Below are positions 26,401-38,200 of a stretch of 64,000 nt of DNA, piece by piece; the first letter of the stretch is position 1, and the number at the start of each line of letters is the position of its first letter. The notes below the pieces were generated by a model. That model ran no database searches and was not told the origin of the DNA. It saw nothing but the letters and a program-made list of their open reading frames with translations. The stretch comes from Datnioides undecimradiatus (lineage: Eukaryota; Chordata; Actinopteri; Lobotiformes; Datnioididae). A program made the translations under genes and the position numbers. The stretch covers positions 3,224,001-3,288,000 of the forward strand of contig WARS01000052.1 of assembly GCA_008933995.1 (NCBI GenBank). Reading direction: 5' to 3'.

Positions 26401-29175
26401 TTTGTTACAGTAATATAATGGCTATTTTAAGACACTTATGCTGTACTAAAATACATGGAATGGTAATATGGTGAAAGCCAGCAGCATTTAAGTACTGAAA
26501 GACTTTTAGCCATGCAGTTAGCACATAAGCTACCTTGCAGCTAGCATAGTAGCTGCATGGCTCCAGTGGCTCCTATGTTAAATGCACTCGAAGGTATACT
26601 CTTAGAGCACTTTTATATTGCACGTCAGCATCCAGAAACCCACAATCACTATCTTGCCCAATAACACTTCAACATGCGGACTGACAACAAGGCAAAAGCT
26701 CAGAGTAATCCCCAAACAGCTTCTAGCATGGCTTTGAACTTGTATTTGTTGACCTGATCCCAAACCTGTTGGAGGATACAACACTCATTTAAGGCCAAAC
26801 GATCATTTGTTACAACTCTGCTTCAGCCTCCACAGAGCAACCTTAGTTTCTCATTTGGAAGCCATGTTTCTGGTCAGATGATGAATGTATCTCCAATGTT
26901 TTCTTACCTTTAGCCCTGGTTTACAGATTCTGTCAGGTTTACCACATGACCCCTGATTTTGTTCTACTATCTACCATCTACCACACTGAACAGATACATT
27001 ACAGTAGACTGTCTGAGCTTATTAGCTGTGTTAACTTCCTATGGTTCCAACAAGGGTTGGCTGAGGGCATTAGTCAGAGCCATTGGGAGTCAACCATGTA
27101 GTCTAAATACAGACTGGTTATTTAAACACAGAGCTAAAATCAGCTTAAAAGGTGTAAATAGCTCTGCCACTGGGTACTGCATTTTGTTGGGACTGGCAGT
27201 ACTACAATCCAGTGTCCATGATACCAAACAGTGTTCAACATTTCCCAAAAAGGCAATGTATCATTGTATCAAGTTTTGAAATAGAAAAGTTATATCAACG
27301 TGGTCACACTCCAAATCCAGGTGGTCAATTTGAATGTAATGTCTTGAAAAGCCAATAGAAAGCAAGCACTTGTGAATGTATGAGTTCATGCCTACATGCT
27401 TGAATCTCATTCTAACTTCTCCTCTCCGGCGAATTATGGCCACCATAAAACAGCCAGGATGGCCCCAGAGTTCACTTCAGGGTCAAGGCCCAGGAAAAGC
27501 CACACAAACTGTAACTCACACAGCTCAAAGTGACAAAAACATCACAGCAAATTTATGCTGCACAGATAAAAAAAAAAAAAACCCTCAGCTGCACCCGTAA
27601 GTGCTTCCCAGCCTGTAACTCCTCTGATCCTATTACTACATTAAGCCAACAATAAGATGTGTGCAAAGCCCACAAAGAGGGGGCTATTCACGTCATGGGT
27701 GAGCGATTTGCAATTCATGTAGTGTATTTAAAGGTAGCTTTGTGGGCAAAGTGAATACACGGTTATTGAGTGAGGTCAGGAGTTATGAGGTGAGTGTGAG
27801 GGCAGATTCCAAGAAATCCCCTTAATGTGTTTTCAGCCTATTTGTGAATGCAACCAAAGAAAATGGATAGATATCATCACAGCACAAGTCAATGCAAACA
27901 TTCACTCTAGTCCTTCTGGAAGTACACAAAATAATATTCAACAATATTTGGTTTTGTCTCACCTTTGTATTGATTCAACATATCGATTTTTTCAAATGAA
28001 ACATTTTTTACCTTGAGTCACTTTTGCACTTGTAAATCATAACTTACAAATTCATATTTGATTATACCCAGCAAGGAAAAAAAAAACAGCCTTTATCGAT
28101 CTGCACTCTAATCAATAACCAAAAAAAAAAAGTTTCAGAGAAACCCTGCAGGCTGCATACAAAGGAATAAAAAACAGCTTTAGAAGCTTCAGAAGCTGCA
28201 TTTTCAGAGCAAAACTACAGTTATATGAGTTCAAGCTCTGGCCTAAACTTTGAATTTAATGTTATTGTCACAATTACAATTCATATTTTTTGCCTGTGGC
28301 TAAGAGTACTGCCCATTTTTATACAGTACATAACCAACTGTATAAACATCCAAATCCAAAAACAGAAGTACATAGCGCTGTGTTACAGACAGCAGTGATA
28401 CACATCTTTAACATCATAACTGTGAGGTTACGCCTCAACCATTTTGATGAATGGCTGTGCCATTTGCCCGTGTGCTTGCAGTCACACTGACCAGCGGAGG
28501 CTCATTAGCCGGCTAGTGAGGCTAGTGATGGAGGTTGTTGCTGCACAGCAGATGTCAGTGGGGGTCTGTGAACCTGCGGCTGCAGCCAAAGGAGGGGTCA
28601 GTCTCCAAAACTGTGGGCTGCCACAGAGGAGACAGCCGCCTTAATCAGCTGCGCAGCACTCACAGCGGCACACAGCAGCCAATTAACCGGCAGATAAATC
28701 ACACAGTTGACCAAAAAAAGAGTTTCAGTTGCGTGTGTGCATGACTGTGTCATTTTAAGTGCATCTGTGATTATTACGGTTACTGCACGTCTATTGGCAT
28801 GGTAACTTTGATGCTGCTGAGTACATCTACATGTGAAATGACAAAGAAACAGACTTCTGGTATAACATAACCTGTTTTTTGCAGACAGGTGTTGAATGAA
28901 CACTTTCTTTTCATATAGCATTGGTCACTGATAATTTGTGATGTTTCCATCCATTCTTCCTCCACTAAGAGCATTGCATTTGTGCTATTTCTAAATTCAT
29001 TTCAGAAGTACGTTTTTACCATGGCCAGATGATTATGAATTGAAAACCTTAACCTTAAAACCTTTTATTTGCTCCTCCTGGAACATAAATGAAAATAACC
29101 TCATGGTTCTTGTGTGCTTTTTGTTTTGCCCCATTAAAGGTTAAGCTCTTACAGCATAGTTGCAGTTGTAAATGA

Positions 29176-29208
<33 letters not shown>

Positions 29209-32200
29209 AAACAATATAAAAACAATCAAACTACTTAAACTGGACAGCATGCAAGCACTTATGGAAATGATGGTGATGTTCTGAAACAGTTTCAAAAACA
29301 TTTAGATGCTATGTAGCACAAATAGTGATAGTACAGTATGAAGACAGAAGTCAAATATTAGAGTTTCAGCTTGTCTCTATAACAAACTAACTAGTAAACT
29401 TAGGATAGCATGTGCCAGGACATCATACTGCATAAACAACGTCAGTAGGTTACAAGTGGAATATTGTGAATGATTGTGGGCTTTGAGGTAAACAATGACA
29501 AAGCAGTCTGTTACACACAACCTCATTCAAAAAGAATCAGCGGTTTCACCTTCAGCGTGAAAACTCCATACAGCCCATTCAATAGCTTGCAAGTGCTTTA
29601 AAATGCATAAGGCAACCCTAATGAGCAGCAACAACAGCATGACACCAGCCGCACAGATGAGTCAGCGTGTGTTTATACACTAATGGCTGCATATTGTTTT
29701 CTGTCCCTCACTGTGTGACTAAGCATGCACTCGATTGTCTTGTAGCAGCAGCTGTAATCCTATAACAATTTCAGCAGCTGCTATGTGTCTAAAGCATTAG
29801 GCAGACGTGAAAATAGATTTTAAAGAAAAGGTAAAAAGGTAGTCAAGGAGTTTTAAAAACTGAGGGATGCCTGGAAATCTGCAGCCGACCAAACATATTC
29901 ACTTATATTGATGGTAAATGGGCTGAGCGGTTTAATGAAAATGGTGGAACACAATCAAAACCTTCTACATTTCACCGTATTCACCTGGACCTCCGCAGAC
30001 TTTTAGCATCATTCTCTCTGAGTCAACAGCAGCAGCTATTTAACTCTCTCACTCCCGTCCTGCCTGCCACAGATCATGTGATCCCTCTCCATTCTCCAAT
30101 AAAATCCAATTATCATCGCCTGGTGAATAACAGTCAGCTCTGGCCTCGGAGGTGACACAGTAGTTACATCATTTTATGGATTACTGCTAGTTCTGCGGTC
30201 ATTTAATCACCCTGTACCATAATCTAAACATTTCTCATCCAGTTGTAGATTCCCTCTATACTCCCTGTGGATTTGCCCTCTATTAACCGCTGTTGCTGGC
30301 CAAAGACTTGCCCTGACCTTAGTGGGACTTCCCAGACAGACGTCAAGATGGCTGTCTATTGACAAGGGTGAAATGTATGGAATAGATGCAACAAAGCAAG
30401 GGAGATGAACTTAGGTCTTTCTGAGAGCTGATAAATCAACAACATCACAAAGTGCAATTACTATTTCATCAGTCAAATGACTATAATGAGCAAGAAATTG
30501 GCAGGTAGTGTATCTTTTAAGCATACTTTACTTTTATTGAAACGGTTAGTGCCCCTGAAATTAATCAGCTTCTTTCCAGTAGACAGTTATGCAAATTGTT
30601 CAGCTTCAGCCAAAGATTCAGCAGCATTCAGCTTGAGCTAGGCATCCACCCCCCCCTCCCCTCCAGATGTGATTAAAGCCAAAGCTATGTCTTAATATAC
30701 GACACTGAAATAAGTCACTGTCTCTGTGGACAAATGAACTGTTTCCTCCTGTGGAAGGTGAGAGTGCTTTTAGCTGCCCTGCGCTGACTATGTTTTTCTT
30801 TAAAATCTGGGCTGTAGCTTTTAAATGATGGAACAGGCTGTGTCCAGTCAAGTGGAAAATCACTTTCTCCTTGTCACTAGCCCACTCTGGAAAAAAGGAC
30901 CTGTTTTCTGGGGGGGGGGGACTATGGCAGGGAACAACAGCACTGTAATTTGAGATTGCATAGAGAAGCACCAGAGAGAAAGCATGTGCTACCGCAGTGA
31001 GACTTTGGAAAGTAGTAGAAGAAAATTAGACAATTTCCACAGTCTTGTACCAAACACCCCTTGATTGCAAATCTCTGTGAATGCTTTCCACACACACACA
31101 AAAAAACCCCAGTCCCTTCAAATCGGCTTGCAATAACTCCTTGTCTGTTTTGCATACAATCAAAAGCTTGTTATCACGTACTAGGCACATTTTTAGTATC
31201 CTGTGACAAATGCTCACTTCTCGCCACCTGCGGCATTTGTAACGGTCTCCAGAGCCATCAAGGTTAATTGGAATCAGGCGTTAAAAGACGTTCAATATTC
31301 TAAAAGTGACAACAAATTATGTTAATGGTGGTTTGAAGTCCTTGTTATCAAGGTAGAATCAATCATGCCCACGTCCCTTGAGGTCAGCAGCCATACATAG
31401 CAATTAGCAACGTGTGTGTGTGTACATCTGTGTGTGCGTGTGTGTGTGTATCAGGAATGGTAAATGTCAGAGAGAAGTTTATCCTCTCCACAGAAAGCAA
31501 GCAGAGGATCTACTTCAAATCTTTCCAACCACATAATCAAGTTCACATTAATCAGAGTCCAACAATACAGAATGACTGCGCAGGGCAGAACGATGTCTTA
31601 CCGCTAAGTTGCCTCATTTCTTCCCTGCGCACTTAAAGGGATATTGATTGTATGTAAATTAGACCTGTTTCAGATAATGAGCTGGACATGGCTGTCGATG
31701 TCCTACTGCCACCTGACACAGGCTCTTACTCCATTGTAATTAACAAATAATAAACTGTTGCATTGTGTTTGTCAGCCGAACAGAAGCAAACCTGATGGCC
31801 ATTTTCTCTGTGGCATCTGGTTCATCTGCAGAGGGAAGGTCGTCAGCCAGGATCTCTTCAGGACTTCGTGGGTCATTCAGGGGGGGCTTCTGCTCTTTGC
31901 CTTTGATCCCCATCCCCGCCGTGATGGCGTTCCACAAAGCACTCTGGGACTTTGAGCCTGCAAAAAAAAAAAAAAAGAAAAAGTAAAAAAAAGAATAAAG
32001 ACAGTCTTTGTGGTGTCACAGTGACTTTTATAGTGCCATCACTTGTGTAATGGGTGCTGCTTTGTGTACATTATTTGAATTTGCGCAAAAACAGAATTGT
32101 AAGATCCCTACTGACAGTAGCTTCTCAGTAAAAGGAATTTAAAAAAACTGAAAGCCTTTCTATTGCTGCCCCCATGTGGGTGTATGTTGTCAGTACTAGC

Positions 32201-35200
32201 TTATCTGTCAAAATGACATTAATACAGTCAGCAGTAGTACTGCTCCTGAAAGGAATAGACTGTTCTTTAGAGGGGGGTCTAACAACCTTTATCAGGTCAT
32301 AAACCATTTTGGATCCTAATTTTTTTTTTATGAAAGCTGTAATTAGACATTTAAAATTGTCATGCAAAGTTAATGTGTCATACTATATGTATACTTTTCT
32401 TGTAAAATGATGGCGAGCACTACCTGGAATATACTGAAAACATGTTATTGGTGAATTAAACCATACTTTCTTTCCCTCTGTCAAGTACTTTTTACTGATT
32501 TTAATCAAAAGTAATTTTTCAAACATTTCAAGACACATACGCTGCAGAACAAAAACAAAAGTCACAGGAGAAAGTCCTGATTAACCGTGAGAGTGGCACG
32601 GCTGCAGCACAGCAGAAGCTGCTGGTGTGTGTGTTGCTGCAGGAGAGCAGAGCTCCAGAGAGGTGGCACTCTGCACTCAGCTAGATGTTCAGTGTGTTCA
32701 GAGTGTCAGTGGAGGCTACAGTGACACAGAGGCCGGGGTGAGCAGTCAGTAAACAGTAACAATGTAAAACTATGCAGTAAAGTTAAGAAGGTATGGACTC
32801 TTTATATTGGGAGAGGCTGAGTGGACTGGTTACAGTGGGACAGAGAGGCTGAGTGGACTGGTTACAGTGGGACAGAGAGACTGAGTGGACTGGTCTATAA
32901 CCAGACAGAGAAGTTGTGCTGAACAATAACAAGTTCACTTATTGGAGTGCTCGATTAACTCTCTTGATTAACAACCACCGTGTTGCCTAGCAACATATTG
33001 GGGTGTGTGCGTGTGAGTGCAGGTACACCTTACGTGGTGTGTATAAACTGCTGTCACTCAGTTGCTTTGATACTTGTCTACTGTTAATTCAATCACTCAG
33101 AAATGTGCATATTTAAATTAAATGGCTTACTCAGCCTGTTGCACAAACCATTGTTGGCTTTGTTTGTTGTTGATTTTGTACAGTTTATAAGTAGTTTCTG
33201 AGTTGACATTACACTTACGTGCAAAACTGGCCTGTGGTCTGTTGGAGCTGTCCCCATCTTCATTTGCCACTGGAGGAAGAAGAAGAAAAAGAGAAGTGAG
33301 TGATGCCACTTTTCAAATGTGCATCCTAAAGTGAAACTGGTATTTACCAATTACTAAGCATCTGTAACTTTGTTTTGTTGCATGCTGTAAATATGAAGTA
33401 TGTCTCTTCTGATAACTGCTACTAACTTATACATCTTCCTTCACATGACTCAATATGCGTTTCAGAACTTATTTCTGCAGGGGCATTAGTTTGGACACTA
33501 ATGAGCATAATCCCACAATTTTGTATTTTATATGTAGCACAAATAATCTCTACTCTCCACAGAGAACTCTTCTGTTCTCTGTGCCTTTATTGTTCATTTT
33601 ATATACATATATACATGTCTGCATTAAAGTATTTTTGTTTATTATTACTGTTGTTCAGGAAATAACTGCAAATGTCAAATACAAACATCGTAAGCAGGGT
33701 CAGTTACTGTTCAGTTAAACCCTAGAATTGTCTTCAGTCGTGATTCAAGTCAGTTTGAAAGTACTATAATTGTTGCTGTCACTTCAGCGAGTGGTACCCT
33801 GCTGAAATCTCTGCCCACTAAGCACTGCACACAGTATGAAGGGTTCACACAGAAGGCTGACACACAGTATACGCACAGTGTTGAGGGCAGAAAGAGTTCC
33901 TTCATATTAATTCAGCAGGTCACATTTATGGTATGAAAATAGCAGCAGTGATACAATGTGCAGTGTGGCATCTCAGGGTGAACAACTTGTTTAACTTTGA
34001 ACGATATTCATCAGAAGACTTTACACGGTCCCACTGCTGTCAGAAACAGAAGAATACAACAGCGCACATGAACACTTGGACCGCACAGCTCAAAACAGCT
34101 GGACTGATGTGATAATGCTCATTGGCATCCACCTAAGTTCAATATTGCCAGCCAAGTGCTTCAAGGTGCAGTTCCCATATTGTCCAGCAGATGCTAGCTC
34201 CATAAAACTCAGACAGCAAGAAAAATAACAGCAAACATTTAAAAACTCTGAAGGTTAATTTGTGTCATGGTGGTTATTTTTCAACATTACTGTTTCATTA
34301 GGAGCAAGGCTGAGCCTGAAAGAGAAACATGTTTTGACATTCGTTTAGAGCAGAACCAGAAGCCCACCACACTGCCAAACGTTGCATTTTTTGGCTGTTG
34401 TTACTACATTTAAATATAATTTATTCACCAAATTCATCCCAGGCAGTCATTATGCTTGCCTGAACATTTATTATTCACATTTTAAGTGTGTTTCACCATG
34501 GACATTTCACTACATTTGCATTAATGAAGACAGAGTTTAAGTCACCATTGTGGCTCAAATAATTTACATGTTTACCATCTGACAGAGTTAGAGACACCAG
34601 TTATTTAAAGTATTTTATCATGCTTTGATGTATAATATATCATTAGAAACAGTGCAGTCTACATAATGCTCTCAGTTCATCATCTACACGATGAAACTAA
34701 TGCATCAGTAGATCAACGTGTCAATGTCACTGTTCACCTCCAATGGCTGACATGAAAGGTCAAATCACAGACTATAAAACCTGGTAAAGTCGTAAGTAAG
34801 ACAAGTTTTTTTCTATGTTATGAACCAGATTTATTCTATATTTCTTTACAACTCTGGTGCTATAGAAAAAAAAAATATATGAGAGCGAGAGAGCAAGAGA
34901 GAGCGAGAGAGAGAGAGCGAGAGAGAGAGAGAGAGAGAGAGATCCTGACTTTTAGCCTGGTGCACAGTAGGACTAAACCCAATCCTGACATGGACATCTG
35001 CATGCTCAAAGCTTAGTTCTACAACATATGGATGTTCAGACTTATCCAAGGAAGGTCATACAACTGTCAGGGCTTGGTTACAAGGTGAGAGCAGGACCCA
35101 GATGCAGGCAAGGACACTAGGGACAGAAGATCTTTTAACAATTTATTTAATGGGCTAGGCTTACGGGTGGTCAAGGCAGGCAGGGTCAAAATCCAGGTAG

Positions 35201-38200
35201 TCAGTCCGAACATGACATGGTAATCCAAATTACAAAAAAATCCAAAATCCAAAAACCAGAAATCCAAACACACAAAGAGCACAGGAAAACAAGGCGTGAA
35301 CATGAACACTAACATAGCAAATGAATCCACAGAGAACAAAGGCAATGACCCAACTTAAATAGACAGGGGAGGGCATGAAAACGAGACACGGGTGAAACCA
35401 ATGGACTAATCAAGGACAGCAAACAAGTAGACAGAAACACATAAGGGAAACACTCTTTCAAAATAAAACAGGAAACAACAAAACAAGAAACTCAACTCAC
35501 AACAAGAAACTCAACTCAAAACCATGACAACGACGTTACTGTGGCCTTCGTTGAGCCTGAGAGTGATGCCAACCCTGGAGAAAGATCCCACTTCTTTGCG
35601 ATAAAAAAGTTTTTTGAGACACAATTTCCAAAAACTATTCTCTAATTTGGCCAGTTCTCACCAAATAAAGACTAATGAGTTTAATCTAATTCATATTAGG
35701 ATTTATTCCTGAAAATCTGGTGGCAAAGCATAGTTTCTTACTGTAAATAAATCATCTAGACCTTCTCACCCGCCTTAAATCTGTGGTCCGTTCACTTTAT
35801 TTTTCAGTTCTGTCTTTGTGAGCTGGAGTCTACTGAGTTTCACGAGTTGTGTTGTCAAATGAACCTTTACAGGCAGCCTGTGTTCATGACTGAACCTATA
35901 CAGGCAGCTTGTATTCACCAACAAACCTTTACAGGCAGCATCTGTTCACGAATGAACCTTTACAGGCAGCACGGACGCAGATAAGAATGACCTTCAGCTA
36001 AGCTTCAGGTATAGTCCATTTCTCATTCCAGTCTACATTTATTATTTTAGTCCTACAATAAACATCTTAGCATGCTAAACTGTGTAGTGAAGGTTGTGAG
36101 ATGCTCCTCTTGATAATAGATAGCTCTGTTCTGTTAGGACACAGGCATGCACCTTTTAATATTCAAGCTATTCATGATGTATGTGTGTTTTTGTAAGCCT
36201 CATTAAGTCTCTCCCACAGGCAAAGCATACAGCCTCTTTATCATTTTCCATGATAAATACAAGCAATATTGCCTGATTTTAGGCTTATAAAAATAATCAG
36301 ATTTTGCGCAGATCTAGAGTAAATTAAGCCATCAGTAACTGCTGGAAGATGAACAAACTTAGATGCTTAAGTCAGTGTTCAAAGTGGGGGCTGGCAAGAA
36401 GACGAATGTTGATTGTAAATACAGACCTCAAACCTCCTTTTTATGTAGGCTCTGATGAGCTGCCAGTGCCACCCGGGATGCCTTCAAACTGTTCGGGTTA
36501 GCTCTGTAGCTTCTGTGAGAGGTGACATTTGGGGGCAACCACCTGTTTTTCAACCTAAGCTCACAGAGTGGGCTATGCTTTACATGACCAGTACTGCAAA
36601 TGTGGTCTACATACATGTTCCTTAGTATTTGTTGCTCCTCTGTATACAGGAAATTAAATAGGGAGCTCTGTTTTACCTGTGGTAAATTGTTTTAAGGGTG
36701 CTAAACTGACAATGATTTCACAGTGAATGAGCTTCAGACAGAATAAACCACTTTGATTTGAATTCCTTCTTAGGAACATGTCCAGAGTTTAGGAGTCTTA
36801 GTTTGGTCCACCATCCTCCTGAAATGGCTTCTGTCAACTGATTCAGAATAGATAATACTATTGAAGACAAAGCTGTAACAGCATCTAAGAACATTAGTTA
36901 CGTAAAATGTTTATTCTGAGGACGATTACAGAGCCCATAAAAACTGTTTAACGTTGTCTAGAGAACCAGAAATACTGCATTATGAATCTACCAGGCCAGG
37001 CTAGGTCCAACAAACAGATACCATTAGCTGGATTATGGGAACTGTAGGAAAATTTTGTACCTGTATAGCATCAGACCAAAAGGACAGGGAAAAATATCAC
37101 CATGGTCTCACCATGGAAACAGGCAAGTTTGCTTTTATGTGCATAAATCTGTGTGTGAATCTGAACTTCACCACTGATTCTTGCCCCTTTCAGCTGCTTT
37201 TTCTCCCATGCATTTCTCCATTTTACATATTTACTCCACTCCAACAACTCCACAGCAGTCACTTTAACAAGAACATTTTGACAATTTAAACATGCATTCA
37301 GTTATTTTGGCACTGGATTTGAATCATAGGTATTGTACAACGTGAACACCAAAGTTCAATGTGATACTTAAATCTATTATATATCACTCCACAATTTTAT
37401 TTGATACAATTGACATACACTTGATCAATCAACTGTTACTACTGTTTGCTATCGTACGTTTTCATTATGGTAGTAGTAAGTTGCAGCTCAGGTTGCAAAC
37501 ATGTAATGACCTAGAAAACTGGTGTCTTCAGGAGACTGAAGAAAACAGTATAACAAGTTGAAATGAAAGTGATTCATGTTTCAAGTTCCAAGACCGAATT
37601 GTATGTTTTTTTAAAGTTTATTAACTAAATGATGCAGAAGCCTGACTGCTTCTGCAGGAGAGCTGACAAGTTGAAATCTGTTTTCTCCACATGAGCTTTG
37701 CAAAATCAACAAAAACATGACGAAGTCAACAAGTCTAACGCGCGACAACACCGCAGTTGGAGTGCAAGCGGGGACCACCAGCTACAGTTGAGGATCAGAG
37801 TTTAATAGAGGAGTGAACACAAGGTGCCCAGCCAGGCAATGAGGTAGCAGCGCTTAGGAGTCACGCTTCAGAGGAGGTGATTGGCAAAATGCTGTGCAGA
37901 CTGAAACCAAGGCCTAGTGAGCAATTGATTGTGACACTTGTAGGTTACCATGACAACTGCCATGCTTGTGGACAGTATGGCTGTAATATGGGCCACATGT
38001 GATCGAGGCAGGTTTTTAGAGGTAACAGGATGTGTCCATGCAAGTGGAAAATCCAAAGTCTATTTTCAGTGCATCATAAAATCTTTTAGCGCTGCTTTTA
38101 TGCTTTTAAAAAAGATATCTGGAAATGATTTCCTGTTTTTGTGTCCTCGGACTCTTAACACTGAAACATTCCCTTTCTTATCAGTACATTCACAACACCC

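Larger units (their letters stand above)
22861..31791. other. pde1c: pde1c intron between long exon 3 and the short-isoform promoter
   Basis: 8.9 kb with no exon recognised; microsatellites only. Open frames here are short, mostly without ATG starts, and lack family resemblance. Confidence 0.7.
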
